A stretch of DNA of 64,000 bases from Armatimonadetes bacterium UBA1398. GTDB lineage: Bacteria > Armatimonadota > Zipacnadia > UBA1398. Location: positions 33,754 to 97,753 of the forward strand of contig DBQI01000011.1 of the NCBI GenBank assembly GCA_002305165.1, given 5' to 3'. A model generated the notes under the pieces. It saw only the letters and a list, made by a program, of their open reading frames with translations. It searched no databases and had not been told where the DNA came from. This document shows, in pieces, positions 49,201-59,237 of this stretch; positions within the stretch are counted from its first letter, which is position 1; each line of letters begins with the position of its first letter. Position numbers and translations under genes: made by a program.

Positions 49201-51972
49201 CTAGGGCATGGTCGGCGCCGTTCCCTGGCCATCCGTGAGCCGCACTTCGACGGTCTCTCCCGTCGAGTACCGCGCCACTAGCCCGTCCCTGCCGTAAGGA
49301 TCGCTGACGTGGACCGTCGCGCCCTCGACCCGGGCCGAGCAGCCGTCGATGCCGAAGGCCACGCCCTTCTCCACGTCGATGTAGAGGTCCCCGTAGAGGT
49401 CGCGGATCCTGGCGTAGCTCGCCAGGGCGGCCCCGTTGCCCCAGGTGTAGATGGTGAAGGGCCCGATGGGCTCCGAGCCCGGGCCGCCGTGGGCGATGTT
49501 CTCCATCATGAAGCCGAAGCTCTCGGGGCCGAAGAAGGGGTGGACCCGCTCGTACTCTCGGCGCACCGACTCGTTCTCAGGGCAGTAGAGCATGGCGAAG
49601 GAGGCGCGCAAGGCTGAGACGCCGCGCTCGAAGTACTGCGCTTCGCCGGTCTCCACGTAGTACTCGAGATAGAGGGGCGCGAAAAGGCTCTGGCGCGCGT
49701 CGTTCCACTCCCCGTCGGAGTTCATCACGGCGAACCCGCCGTGGCATGGCGCTGGGATGTAGGGCGGGTCCCAGACTTGCTGGTAGAGGCTGAGCTCGTC
49801 GAGACACCGGCGCCCGACGCTGAGGAGTTCGTCGTCACCCGTCGCGCGGTAGGCGGCAAGGAACGCCTCAGCGCACCAGAAGGGGGAGAAGGTATTGCTC
49901 TTGTAGACGCCGTTGCGCTCGATGGGCTGCCCGATGTGATCGCCCCACCAGCGGCTGCAGCTGAAGTACGTCTCGAAGTCCTCCCACCGGCTCTCGGCCA
50001 CCGGCCCCGCGATCAGGTACGCCGTCGCGGCTCGTGCGGCCTCCTGATAGGCCAACCGGCGCTCTTGGGACAGGCTGATTCCGTCATCGCCGAGCAGCTC
50101 CCACAGCAGCGCCGTGGACATGGCTGACTCGGGCCCCTCTCTAAGGGTCTCAGGGACAGAACCATCCGGCTCGATCCAGCCAGGGAAGGCGCCACTCGAC
50201 AGCTGCAGGTCTGCGAGCCGGTCGGCGAAGGCGAGGGCGATGCCGAGCGGCTCGGCATCGCCTGTGAGCCCGTGCCACTCCAGGAGCAGCCGCGCCGTGA
50301 AGGCGGCATCGAGGATGTGGATGGCCTCGCCGGAGACGCCGGGCGGACGGCGGTTCGAGTTCGTCCAGCGCGCCTGGTCCCAGTCCTCGTTCTCGGCGTA
50401 GAGGCTATACCCGCCACCGCCGCAGGTGTAGACCGCGGGGAAGAGGCCCTCGTCCTGGGGGGCTGCCAGAGCCACGGCGGTCATCAGCTCCGCTCGGTGG
50501 GCGAGGTCGTCGTCGCCCCGCTGTCGGGCGAAGCGCAGCAAGCCGTTCGCGCACCGCTGAGTCGAGAACCAGGCCTGGTTCCAGACGGAGCGCTGCTCGC
50601 GCCATCGTCGCTGATCCACGGGCACCGAGGGGTGCTGGGCGACATCCACGATGAAGGCGGGCGCGCCGCACTCGCGTCCCTCAATCCGGAAGCTCTGCCA
50701 TACCGTATCCTCCCAGCCATCGGGCTCGGGGGTGAAGGACCAACGGTTGACGTAGTCGGCATAGAGTGACAAAGGCGCACGCTGGGCCCCGCCGGCGGCG
50801 AGTCCCTGGTGGCCCCAGCGCTCCCAGATCCACCGGGCCACCATGCCGTAGGGGTTCCGAAGATCCGCGGGGAGGTCGCTCGCCACGACATGCAGGCGCA
50901 GGCTGACCGTCTGACCCGCGTAGGGCGTCTGCTCGGGCCAGTAGAGCACGTGCTCGTCGGCCAAACGGTGTGCGCCGGCTGCGAAGGTGACAGTTCGGGC
51001 CGGGTGGTCGTAGTCCATCCACACGGCGTACCCGTTCTCGTGCGCGCGCCGGACATCGTCCAGGTCGGGGATGACGGCGAGGGCGATGTCGTCGCTCGCC
51101 ACGATGAGCGCCGGCGAACGGAAGGAGTGGTCCGCGATGACGTAGCCGCCCTCGGGCGCCAGGTGCGGGATCCAGACGTGCCGCGCATCATCGACGGAGT
51201 GCTCGAAAGCGGCCGCCGAACCAGGGCCCGCGCCCTGGGCGGGCCAGGCATCGGAGAGGGTGTAGGTCGCCCCCTCGAGGCTCACAGAGAACTCACGCGC
51301 CGGCCCGCCGATGGCCCAGTCTATGGGGCTCTCGAAAGTCTCGGAGATCAGGGGCGGCTCGTCCGGGTCGGCTGCGACGCCACGGACGGCGAGGTTGTCG
51401 AAGGTAGCGTCGGTTGTGTGGTTGAGGAAGCCGACGAAGCTGCCAGGCAACTCGCGTTGGGGCTCGTTGGCGCTCAGCGTCGGCTCGCCGTCCAGCGCAG
51501 CGTCGATGTAGGTCTCGCCCTCCTGGTCGAAGACGCTGACGCTGAGGCGATAGGAGCGGCCGCGCTCCACCTCGATCTCCGTGGCGGCCAGGTCCCCGCT
51601 CCACGGCAACGCCATGATCCGCAGACACTGGTTGCCTGAGTCGATCAGGACGGCGTAGCACTGGCCTCCATCCGGCGTGGCTCGCACCACGAGACCGGCA
51701 GCGCCATTGCCCGTCAGCGCGATGTCCGCCTCACAGGTCAGGTCCGCAGTGGGAAGTGGGCTGGGGTGGGCTGTGATCCGGTCCCCGCCTGTGCCTCGGA
51801 CGTGCAGGACGCCGTCCGCCACGACCGCGGTTCCGATGGCAACGGTAGTATCCAGGGGCCGCAGCAGGGCCGCGGCGTCGTTCTGAGCCAAGGCGATTCC
51901 TCCCGTACAGAGGACGGCGGAAGCCAGCGCAGCGAGCAGCGCCCTCCTTCTGTTCACAGAATCGGAAGTCAT
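49201..51972 (-). CDS. Large secreted glycosidase-like protein with N-terminal laminin-like module
   Basis: 923 residues. N-terminus NRRRALLAALASAV is a Tat/Sec signal. Residues 40-200 look like a LamG/3-keto-disaccharide-hydrolase-type beta sandwich (VVADGVLHVRGTGGD, GAAGLVVRATPDGGQCYAVLID, VGFLNHTTDATFDNLAVRG). The middle and C-terminal parts (about 430-880) contain helical repeats with aromatic and acidic clusters (RRWREQRSVWNQAWFSTQRC, AAYRATGDDELLSVGRRCLD, FFGPESFGFMMENIAHGG), consistent with an (alpha/alpha)6 barrel such as GH88/GH105/GH127-type enzymes. Substrate unknown. A nearby Gfo/Idh/MocA enzyme supports glycan catabolism. Confidence 0.62.
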   Translation of the reverse strand: MTSDSVNRRRALLAALASAVLCTGGIALAQNDAAALLRPLDTTVAIGTAVVADGVLHVRGTGGDRITAHPSPLPTADLTCEADIALTGNGAAGLVVRATPDGGQCYAVLIDSGNQCLRIMALPWSGDLAATEIEVERGRSYRLSVSVFDQEGETYIDAALDGEPTLSANEPQRELPGSFVGFLNHTTDATFDNLAVRGVAADPDEPPLISETFESPIDWAIGGPAREFSVSLEGATYTLSDAWPAQGAGPGSAAAFEHSVDDARHVWIPHLAPEGGYVIADHSFRSPALIVASDDIALAVIPDLDDVRRAHENGYAVWMDYDHPARTVTFAAGAHRLADEHVLYWPEQTPYAGQTVSLRLHVVASDLPADLRNPYGMVARWIWERWGHQGLAAGGAQRAPLSLYADYVNRWSFTPEPDGWEDTVWQSFRIEGRECGAPAFIVDVAQHPSVPVDQRRWREQRSVWNQAWFSTQRCANGLLRFARQRGDDDLAHRAELMTAVALAAPQDEGLFPAVYTCGGGGYSLYAENEDWDQARWTNSNRRPPGVSGEAIHILDAAFTARLLLEWHGLTGDAEPLGIALAFADRLADLQLSSGAFPGWIEPDGSVPETLREGPESAMSTALLWELLGDDGISLSQERRLAYQEAARAATAYLIAGPVAESRWEDFETYFSCSRWWGDHIGQPIERNGVYKSNTFSPFWCAEAFLAAYRATGDDELLSVGRRCLDELSLYQQVWDPPYIPAPCHGGFAVMNSDGEWNDARQSLFAPLYLEYYVETGEAQYFERGVSALRASFAMLYCPENESVRREYERVHPFFGPESFGFMMENIAHGGPGSEPIGPFTIYTWGNGAALASYARIRDLYGDLYIDVEKGVAFGIDGCSARVEGATVHVSDPYGRDGLVARYSTGETVEVRLTDGQGTAPTMP

Positions 51973-52113
51973 GAGCGGTTTCCGGTCCTTTCCGTCGCAA
52001 GCGTACCGGGCTTGGCAGTGACGATTGGCCCCGAATGGGGTCGATTCCTGGTCAGATTGGCAGGCGGAAGCCCCAGATTGCTATCATGTACTAGCGCCGA
52101 GGAGGCACGGGAC

Positions 52114-54159
52114 GTGGACGAGTACTGGCAGCGGCCCCCCGCGGAGGGTCCCTACGACGCTAGCACCGGTCGTGGCTGGCGCGCTCAGCGCACCCGCTGG
52201 TTCCGATGGGTGTTCGCCGCGGCTCTGTTCGTCATCCTCGGCAAGCTCTGGCTGATGCAGGTGGTCCAGGCCGACCAATGGCGGGAGGCCTCGGAGCGAG
52301 CCCTGGTGCTCAACAACGCGCTGCCTGCGCCCCGGGGCAGCATATACGACCGGAATGGCCGGCTCTACGCGGGGAATCACCCGGACTGGATAGCGGTCGT
52401 CACCCCGTACAACGTCAAGGGGTTCACCTTCGGGCCATGGCAGTCGCCCCTCGACGAGCCGGAACTCGATGACAAGGGCGAGCCGCGCTATCCCGATCCG
52501 CCCCCCGGGTTCGAGGAGGTCGCCTACGCTGTCGCGGACATCGTGAACAGCTCGGCCTCACGCACATCCAACCCGCCGTCCGCAGGGCCGTTGGACCCCT
52601 ACGAGATCATCGACACCCTCTGCGGCTACAGCTTCGACCCCTACCGGCAGGCGACCATCGCCACCGATCTCGACCACGAGACGGTGATGAGGCTCGCCGA
52701 GCGCTTCCACGATCTGCCCGGGCTTGAGGTGGTGAGACGTTACCGGAGGAGCTACAGCCATCCCCAGGAGTCGAACGCCTTCCACCAGATCGGGTATGTC
52801 GGCCCCATCTTCGAGGATCAGAAGTACCTCTACGACGAGGGATACGGCCCGAGCGACATCATCGGCAAGGAAGGCGTGGAGAGCTACTACGAGAAGCTCC
52901 TGCGCGGCCGCAAGGGACGACAGGTCAAGCGGCCCCGCAGGCCACCCGTAGTCGACCGACCGCCGCTCCCCGGCCACGACCTGACCCTCAACATCGATGC
53001 GCGGATACAGGCCGCGATGGAAGCGTCGCTCGCCCGCAATGTCGAGGCGGTCAACGGTGACGCTGGCGCCGCCGTGGCCATGGATCCGCACACAGGGGCG
53101 ATCTACGCGATCGCGAGCTACCCCGCGTTCCACAGCGAGTGGTTCCTGCCCGACCACCCGCCGGAGTTCGACAGCCTGCGCTCCGCCATCGAGGCCGCGC
53201 GGCCCACGGAGCGACTCCCCTACCAGAACCACGCCACCAAGTCGAAACGGGCCCCCGCGTCGACGTTCAAGATCGTGGCCCTCACGGCGGCGCTGGAGGA
53301 GGGCGTCATCGATCCCACGACCTACGGCGTGCACTGCTCCGGCCATATGGAACTGGGCACAGTGCGGTACTGTTGGCAGAAGCACGGCCACGGAGCGGTC
53401 GGCGTCACCCGTTCGCTGACAGAATCGTGCAATATCTTCTACTACAATGTCGGTATCCGGCTGGGCCAGGAGCGGCTCCTGAAGTGGGCGCACCGGTTCG
53501 GCTTCGGCGAGAAGACGGGAGTCGATCTACCGGGCGAGCACCCTGGGTTGGTTGGCGACGAGGCCTACCTGGTCAACGAACTGGGCGAGGATGGCTGGTT
53601 CGACGGGCACAGCGCGAACATGGCCATCGGGCAGGGGCCGATCGAGGCCACGGCGCTGCAGGTGGCGGTCATGACGGCGGTCATCGCCAACGGCGGCAAG
53701 AGGGTGGTTCCGCAGGTGGTGGCGCGGATCACCGATGCGGGCGAACCGGTGCCCCCCGTGAAGCGGGAGCAGGAGCCGGTGCTCATCGACCTCAAGCCGA
53801 GCACGCTCTACTACGTGCGCGCGGGGATGCGAGGGGTGGTCCAGTACCCGGCTGGCACGGCCTTCGCGGCCTTCTCGGGGGAGAACAGCGTCCCCGTCAG
53901 CGTCGCCGGCAAGACGGGATCCTCGGAGTCCGGCACCGATGACGCCTGGTTCACCTGCTACGCGCCGTATCGCCACATGGATCCGTCAAACCCGGTGAGC
54001 GCCGACCAGGCGTCGGGGGCCCCGAAGATCGTCGTCACGGCGCTTATCATCGCGGGCGGCCATGGCGGGGACTCGGCCGCGCCAGTGGCCCGGGACGTGA
54101 TCCGCGCCGCCTTCGACGATGAGGGCAACTTCCTCGTGAGTAGCCAAGCGACCCCGTAG
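52114..54159 (+). CDS. mrdA: Class B penicillin-binding protein 2 (peptidoglycan transpeptidase)
   Basis: 681 residues from GTG 52114 with GAGGAGG upstream. One N-terminal membrane helix (RWVFAAALFVILGKLWLM) then the pedestal domain, including PAPRGSIYDRNG. The transpeptidase domain has STFK at 383-386, SCN at 438-440 and KTGS at 600-603, the three active-site motifs. Elongation-specific PBP2 is likely, but no RodA, MreB or MreC is in the window, so FtsI-type division PBP cannot be excluded. Long inserts around 230-320 are noticeable. Convergent with the LptF/LptG pair. Confidence 0.88.
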   Translation: MDEYWQRPPAEGPYDASTGRGWRAQRTRWFRWVFAAALFVILGKLWLMQVVQADQWREASERALVLNNALPAPRGSIYDRNGRLYAGNHPDWIAVVTPYNVKGFTFGPWQSPLDEPELDDKGEPRYPDPPPGFEEVAYAVADIVNSSASRTSNPPSAGPLDPYEIIDTLCGYSFDPYRQATIATDLDHETVMRLAERFHDLPGLEVVRRYRRSYSHPQESNAFHQIGYVGPIFEDQKYLYDEGYGPSDIIGKEGVESYYEKLLRGRKGRQVKRPRRPPVVDRPPLPGHDLTLNIDARIQAAMEASLARNVEAVNGDAGAAVAMDPHTGAIYAIASYPAFHSEWFLPDHPPEFDSLRSAIEAARPTERLPYQNHATKSKRAPASTFKIVALTAALEEGVIDPTTYGVHCSGHMELGTVRYCWQKHGHGAVGVTRSLTESCNIFYYNVGIRLGQERLLKWAHRFGFGEKTGVDLPGEHPGLVGDEAYLVNELGEDGWFDGHSANMAIGQGPIEATALQVAVMTAVIANGGKRVVPQVVARITDAGEPVPPVKREQEPVLIDLKPSTLYYVRAGMRGVVQYPAGTAFAAFSGENSVPVSVAGKTGSSESGTDDAWFTCYAPYRHMDPSNPVSADQASGAPKIVVTALIIAGGHGGDSAAPVARDVIRAAFDDEGNFLVSSQATP

Positions 54160-54174
54160 CTCCGGCCCGGCCCC

Positions 54175-55260
54175 TCACTTAGCGCGCCAGAAGAACAGCA
54201 GCCCGAGGGTGAAGAAGAGGACATTCTGGCCCCAGGCGGCCACGAGGGGGTCCAGGCGCTCCGCCAACCCTAGGATCTTCCCCCACGACATCATGAGGTA
54301 GTAGCCGAAGATCATGGTGAGGGCGATCACGAGGCCCGCCAGGCCTCCGCGCCGGCCGAAGCGCAGGGAGAGGGGAGCCCCGAGAGCGACGAAGACGAGG
54401 CTAGCGCAGGGCAGAGCGATCTTCTCGTGGAGCTCGAAGATCTGCCGGTTCGGGGTCTGCCCCGAGGCGCGGAGGTCGCGGACTCGCCGATAGAGCTCCG
54501 CGAAGCTCACCTCATCCGCCGCGGCCCCACGGGCGAAGGTAGCGCTGGAGATCTCTTGGAGGTCCATCATCTGCGTCTCCGCTCGCCCGCAGCGCTCGAC
54601 GTCCCCCTCGTCGTCGAGTGTGATGAGCCGCACGTCCTTCATGTAGACGCGGTCGTTGTCGAAGGTCGCCTCGTCGGCGAGCCAGATGTCGGGGTAGGTG
54701 GCGCCCAGGGAGCGTAACACCAGGGTATCGCGCATCTTCTCATCGGCGACGTCGACACCGCGGGAGTAGAAGATGAACCCCTTGGACCCACGGAGCAGCA
54801 CGTTCGCTTTCGGCGCTAGCTGAGCGCGCTGGAGCATCATCTGCTGGGCGGACTCGTTGCTGATGCGGCTGCTCCACGGTACCAGCGTCTCGTTGATGGT
54901 GAGCGCAACGAGTGAGCAGGCCAGTCCGGAGATCAGGTAGGGGGCGAGGATCCGCCATGGCGAGATGCCGACCGCCTGCATGGCGATCGTCTCGCCATCG
55001 GCGGTGAGTCGGGCGATGGTCAGGCAGCAGGCGAACAGAAAAGACATGGGGATGGCCAGAACGAGGGAGAACGGTAGGCGAAAGGCCAGGAAGAGGGCGA
55101 TCTGAAGCAGCGGGAAGTCCTGATCCTGAGCCGCCTTCAGCAGCAGGAAGAGGAAGTTCCCCTCGATGAGGACGAGCATGGCGATCATCCACGTGCAGAA
55201 GGGCCCCAGCATCTCCTTGGCGGCGTACCAGTCCAGTTTGGAGATGAGCCTTCGGAGCAC
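54175..55260 (-). CDS. LptF/LptG-family LPS export permease (second of pair)
   Basis: 361 residues starting at GTG 55260, immediately after the stop of the first permease. YjgP/YjgQ-like permease: about six membrane helices with GPFCTWMIAMLVLIEGNFLFLL near the start, FSLVLAIPMSFLFACCLTIARL, and a C-terminal helix block with RFGRRGGLAGLVIALTMI and LGLAERLDPLVAAW. The middle contains the beta-jellyroll (GSKGFIFYSRGVDVADE). LptF and LptG together form the inner-membrane part of the LPS ABC exporter with LptB. Which is F or G cannot be fixed by eye. Confidence 0.85.
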   Translation of the reverse strand: MLRRLISKLDWYAAKEMLGPFCTWMIAMLVLIEGNFLFLLLKAAQDQDFPLLQIALFLAFRLPFSLVLAIPMSFLFACCLTIARLTADGETIAMQAVGISPWRILAPYLISGLACSLVALTINETLVPWSSRISNESAQQMMLQRAQLAPKANVLLRGSKGFIFYSRGVDVADEKMRDTLVLRSLGATYPDIWLADEATFDNDRVYMKDVRLITLDDEGDVERCGRAETQMMDLQEISSATFARGAAADEVSFAELYRRVRDLRASGQTPNRQIFELHEKIALPCASLVFVALGAPLSLRFGRRGGLAGLVIALTMIFGYYLMMSWGKILGLAERLDPLVAAWGQNVLFFTLGLLFFWRAK

Positions 55261-56331
55261 CTACGCCGACCTCCAGAGCAGCAGCGCGCCCACGGCCGCG
55301 AAGAGCAGATTGCATACCCACGCGCCGAGCACGGGATCGAGCTGCTGGGCGTCGGCGAGGATCTTGCCCCACGCCGTGACCGTGTAGTACACGAAGATGA
55401 TGCCGATGGCCATCATGGCCCCGGTGAAGCCGGAACCGGTCCAGCGCAGGACGATCGGCATGGCGACCAGGCTGAACATGAAGGCGGCGAAGGGAATGGC
55501 CAGCTTCATGTGGATCGCGTGAGCGTGGAGGTGCGTGGGTGAACCCGTCGTGGCGAGCACCCGTGACCGTTCGAGCAGCTCGCGGATGGACATCTCCTCG
55601 AGGGGTTTCTGCTCCTCATAGAGCTGCTGGATGATGCCCCCGAGATCGAAGCTGATGCCCGACGCTTCCACTGTGTCCACTTTGCGGCCGGCCGCGTCGA
55701 ATCGGTGCGTTCTAGCGTCGGTGAGCCGCACCACCTCGCCCTCGAGCAACCCCGTGTTCGCCGTCGTCAGGGTGCGATAGCCGGCGGCGTCGCGGTCCAG
55801 CACGAGGATGCTCCACATCTGGCCAGACCGAGAGTCAAGCCGCTTCGCGAAGAAGATGTACCCACCCGGCCCGTCGATGAACAGGTCCGACTCGGGGAAG
55901 CGCCCCTGGGAGCCCAGCATGATGGTCTCCGTGGCCTGGCGACCCCATTCGGAGGCCCAGGGAACCAGCGTGTCGTTGACCAGTAGGGCGCCCAGAGAGT
56001 AGATGAGCCCCGTCGCGATGACGGGCACCGCCAGGCGCCGAGGACTGAGGCCCCCCACCCGCAGGGCGACGATCTCGCCGTCTCGGTTCATGCGATTCAC
56101 GGCCAGACAGGCGGCGAAGGCGTAGGCCATGGGGACGGATATGACGATGCCCCAGGGGAGCCGCGCGACGACGAAGACGAGCACCTCGCGCACAGGGATG
56201 TCGCGCTGGCCCACGTCGCGGAGGACCTGAAAGACGAAGCTGCCCGCCATCATGACAAGCATGCCCAGCATCCAGGCCGCGAAGGGCGGCAGGAGCTGCC
56301 GAGCGATGTACCTGTCCGAGATGCGAACCAC
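55261..56331 (-). CDS. LptF/LptG-family LPS export permease (first of pair)
   Basis: 356 residues. Same YjgP/YjgQ topology: RQLLPPFAAWMLGMLVMMAG at the start, IVISVPMAYAFAACLAVNRMNRDGEIVALRVGG (family signature R-G-G region), jellyroll (GPGGYIFFAKRLDSRSGQ) and C-terminal helices (GFTGAMMAIGIIFVYYTV). Stop codon directly precedes the second permease start. Only LptA, LptB and LptC genes are missing from the vicinity; the LptD-like gene is 42 kb away. Confidence 0.85.
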   Translation of the reverse strand: MVRISDRYIARQLLPPFAAWMLGMLVMMAGSFVFQVLRDVGQRDIPVREVLVFVVARLPWGIVISVPMAYAFAACLAVNRMNRDGEIVALRVGGLSPRRLAVPVIATGLIYSLGALLVNDTLVPWASEWGRQATETIMLGSQGRFPESDLFIDGPGGYIFFAKRLDSRSGQMWSILVLDRDAAGYRTLTTANTGLLEGEVVRLTDARTHRFDAAGRKVDTVEASGISFDLGGIIQQLYEEQKPLEEMSIRELLERSRVLATTGSPTHLHAHAIHMKLAIPFAAFMFSLVAMPIVLRWTGSGFTGAMMAIGIIFVYYTVTAWGKILADAQQLDPVLGAWVCNLLFAAVGALLLWRSA

Positions 56332-56388
56332 TAAGGGCCTCCCAGATACATGGACGCCGCTCGGGCAGGCCCCCTTGAGACAGAACCA

Positions 56389-56418
56389 GTCCTCGGCCGG
56401 CGCTTACAGGCCGAGGAC
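56389..56418 (-). terminator. Hairpin after the minus-strand isomerase gene
   Basis: A perfect 10-bp inverted repeat (GTCCTCGGCC at 56389-56398 with 56409-56418), 10-nt loop, 28 nt after the stop at 56446. Moderately T-rich downstream on the minus strand. Confidence 0.6.
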
Positions 56419-56445
56419 CGCGCGGTGTCCCTCTGTGTGGCACGC

Positions 56446-57270
56446 CTAGCCTGCGTGGATGAGCCCCGAGGCGAAGGCGAGGCTCTTCCTCAGGCCCGGA
56501 ATCCCATTGAGGCCGTTGTACTCAACGGCGATCCAGCCGTCGTAACCAATCTCCCGCAGGATGGCGAAGATGGCGTCGAAGTCGACCACCCCGTCGCCCA
56601 CGTCGGCGTGCTCGTAGCGGCCGGCGGTGATCCGGTCCGATAGGTGGACATTGACCACCAAATCCTTGACGGCTTGGAGGATAGGCACGGGGTCGCGCTC
56701 AGCCATGACGGGGTTGGAGGAGTCGAAGTTGACGCGCATGGAGGTGCCGCGCATTCGGTCCACGATCCGCAGGAACACGTCAGGGTCGAAGCTGACATCG
56801 GGATAGTCCCAGTAGTAGTCCTTGTAGTGATCCTCGTACGCGCAGATGACGCCTGTGCCCTCGGCGTACTCCACGCACTCGGTGAAGCCCTCCACGACCC
56901 ACTCCACGGCATCATCGATAGACACCCCTGGGTGCCCTTGGCCGGCGGTCATTCGGATGACGGGGCAACCCAGGTAGGCGGCGGCGTCGATGTGCCGCTT
57001 GAACCCCTCGACCTCGCGCTTTCGAGCCTCGGGATCGGGGTGGGAGAAGTCCGGACCCGAACAGAAGGACGAGAACTCGATGCCCTGGTCGTTCGCCGCG
57101 CGCCGCTGCGCGTCGAGTGTCTCGGGCTTGAGGTCGTCGAAGTACTTGTAGTAAGCCTCGATTCCCTCGGCCCCCAGTTCCCTGACGATCCCCGCCACTT
57201 CGCCCAGCGTACGGGTGCGCCGGATGGCGATGTCATCGAAGAAGATCAGTGGTACGACAGACATTCTCAT
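56446..57270 (-). CDS. Sugar phosphate isomerase/epimerase (TIM barrel)
   Basis: 274 residues, with GGAGGG upstream of ATG 57270. Metal-site blocks of the xylose-isomerase-like family: VICAYEDHYKDYYWD (Glu), MRVNFDSSNPVMAERD (Asp), VNVHLSDRI (His) and AVEYNGLNGIPGL (Glu). Probably isomerises or epimerises a sugar or keto acid; D-tagatose-epimerase, hydroxypyruvate-isomerase or inosose dehydratase activities are all possible. Alone on the minus strand, ended by a hairpin. Confidence 0.82.
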   Translation of the reverse strand: MRMSVVPLIFFDDIAIRRTRTLGEVAGIVRELGAEGIEAYYKYFDDLKPETLDAQRRAANDQGIEFSSFCSGPDFSHPDPEARKREVEGFKRHIDAAAYLGCPVIRMTAGQGHPGVSIDDAVEWVVEGFTECVEYAEGTGVICAYEDHYKDYYWDYPDVSFDPDVFLRIVDRMRGTSMRVNFDSSNPVMAERDPVPILQAVKDLVVNVHLSDRITAGRYEHADVGDGVVDFDAIFAILREIGYDGWIAVEYNGLNGIPGLRKSLAFASGLIHAG

Positions 57271-57397
57271 GGGTAGCCCTCCGTTCGGTCCATTTGGGCT
57301 TCGGCGAAGGGGACGACGACGCCTTCAGGCATGTGAGGCAGGGGGCGCGCTCGGGTCCACGCTGTGCTGCGCGAGCTGGCAACTCGGTCGGTAGGCC

Positions 57398-58294
57398 TCA
57401 AGCGTCGTCGACAACGAGCGAGGGACCGCCGCTCGCGGCCGTGTCGAGCGCCGCGGGCACATCGAGCGGCACGGTCAGCAACTCCGGCACATGGCCGATC
57501 GGGGCGTCGTAGACGACCGGGATGCCCAGTGGCTCGAGGTAGCGCCAGAGGATCTCGTCCTGGCTTCCCATGGGCTCCTGCTCATCGGGGAGGCAGAATG
57601 TGCGGCCGCAGATGACCCCCGCCACGCCCTCGAGCTTCCCGGCGTGCTTCAGTTGGTTCATGTAGCGGTCGATGCGCCTGGACTCCTCGTTGATGTCCTC
57701 CAGGATAAGGATCTTCCCGCAGGTGTCGATCTCGTAGGGCGTGCCCAGGGTGGCGATGACGAGGCACAGGCAGCCTCCCGTGATCGGGCCCTCAGCCGAC
57801 CCCTCACGCATGACCCGGATCTCCCCCGCGAGCCCCTCGAGGAGGTTCCCCATGGGCTCCCGCCGGAGGAAGCGAGCGAGCTGCCGGATCCGGGGGCTTC
57901 GGCGCTCCATCATGCGGTCCGCGGCCATGGGCCCATAGGCCCTCAGGATCCCGGGAGCGCGCCGGGCGAGGATCCCATGCAGGGTAGTGATGTCACTGTA
58001 CCCACAGAAGGACTTCTCCACGTGGGCGAGTCGGTCCCAGTCCACGAAGTCGAGGAGCCTAGCGACGCCATAGCCTCCACGTGCGCAGAGCACGGCATCG
58101 ACGGCTGGGTTCAGGAGCATCTCCTGGAACTCACGGCCCCGGCGCGCGTCCTCCTCGGGGGTGTGGGGCCGCTCCTCGAAGGCGCACTCGCCAAGCAGAA
58201 CGCGGAAACCGAGCTCCTCCAGCACCCCGATGCCCACCTGCAGCCTCGCGGGCTCGGGTTGGCACGATGGGGTGACGATGCCGACGGTAGTCAT
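57398..58294 (-). CDS. ldcA: Murein LD-carboxypeptidase/microcin-immunity (S66) family protein
   Basis: 298 residues from ATG 58294 with GGGAGG upstream. S66 catalytic residues: Ser100 in GYSDITTLH, Glu199 in LILEDINEE and His268 in IGHVPELL, with CARGGYGVARLLDFVDWD before the nucleophile. Family enzymes cleave the L-Lys/DAP-D-Ala bond in recycled murein peptides or hydrolyse microcin C. With PBP2 and SPOR genes elsewhere in the window, murein recycling is likely. Confidence 0.85.
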   Translation of the reverse strand: MTTVGIVTPSCQPEPARLQVGIGVLEELGFRVLLGECAFEERPHTPEEDARRGREFQEMLLNPAVDAVLCARGGYGVARLLDFVDWDRLAHVEKSFCGYSDITTLHGILARRAPGILRAYGPMAADRMMERRSPRIRQLARFLRREPMGNLLEGLAGEIRVMREGSAEGPITGGCLCLVIATLGTPYEIDTCGKILILEDINEESRRIDRYMNQLKHAGKLEGVAGVICGRTFCLPDEQEPMGSQDEILWRYLEPLGIPVVYDAPIGHVPELLTVPLDVPAALDTAASGGPSLVVDDA

Positions 58295-58426
58295 GGATGA
58301 TCCTCCCATGCGGCGATTCGCCGACGGGAAGGGAGGCCCTCCGTTGGGAGGGGAACGGCCGCACCATGCCCAATTCCCTCGGTGGACTATGCCCGCTTCG
58401 GGCTGCTGCCATGAGGAGGCGTTACT

Positions 58427-59197
58427 GTGAGACTGGGATGCTGCGCTTACTCCTACCGCGATAAGCTTCAGTCCGGCGAGATGACCATGCTCGGTTTCCT
58501 CGATGAGTGCGTGCGGGTTGGCTTCGATGGAGTGGAGCTCACGAGCTACTACTTCGCCGACGCCGACCGCAGCGAGCTGCTGCGGCTCAAGCGCGAGTGC
58601 TTCGCGCGAGGCCTGGAGGTCACGGGCACGGCCGTGGGCACGAACCTCTGCCAATCCAGCCCGGACGGCCGCGCCGCCGATGTCCGCAAGGCGCGGGAGT
58701 GGATGGAGAAGGGCAGCCTCCTCGGCGCGCCCTTCATCCGGGTCTTCGCGGGCGGCCCGGCGGAGGGGGAAACGGAGGAGGGGGCGTTCGCAAACTGCGT
58801 CGCGAGTCTCCAGGAGCTGCTCGCCGATGCCGAGGCCCACGGCGTGGTGATCGGCCTGGAAAACCACGGCGGAATCACGTCGACGGCGGAGCAGGTGCTT
58901 CGAATCGTCGACGCCATCGGCGAGACGCCGTGGTTCACCATCAACCTGGACACGGGGAACTACTGCGAGCCGGAGCGCGAGATCGCCATGACGGCGCCCC
59001 ACGTCCTCACGGTGCACGCCAAACGGCGGCACCGGGGGGCGGATGGGCAGATGCACGACGTGGACTATGCCCTGGTGCGCCGCCTGCTCGAGGGCCAAGG
59101 CTACCGGGGGTTCATCAACATGGAATACGAGGAGCCCGAGGATCCGATGACAGGGGTACCCTCGTTCATGGAGGTTCTCGTGGCTGCGCTCCGCTAG
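58427..59197 (+). CDS. Sugar phosphate isomerase/epimerase (TIM barrel)
   Basis: 256 residues from GTG 58427 (GAGGAGG upstream). Pattern of xylose-isomerase-like enzymes: LGCCAYSYRD, FDGVELTSYYF, VVIGLENHGG (Glu), WFTINLDTGNYC (Asp), LTVHAKRRH (His) and FINMEYEEPED (Glu). Likely acts on a sugar or inositol derivative. The large secreted glycosidase-like gene follows after 40 nt, so the two may share a glycan pathway. Confidence 0.83.
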   Translation: MRLGCCAYSYRDKLQSGEMTMLGFLDECVRVGFDGVELTSYYFADADRSELLRLKRECFARGLEVTGTAVGTNLCQSSPDGRAADVRKAREWMEKGSLLGAPFIRVFAGGPAEGETEEGAFANCVASLQELLADAEAHGVVIGLENHGGITSTAEQVLRIVDAIGETPWFTINLDTGNYCEPEREIAMTAPHVLTVHAKRRHRGADGQMHDVDYALVRRLLEGQGYRGFINMEYEEPEDPMTGVPSFMEVLVAALR

Positions 59198-59237
59198 CCG
59201 TCACGTTGGCAGGATGCAGGATGAGGGGCTGACCCGT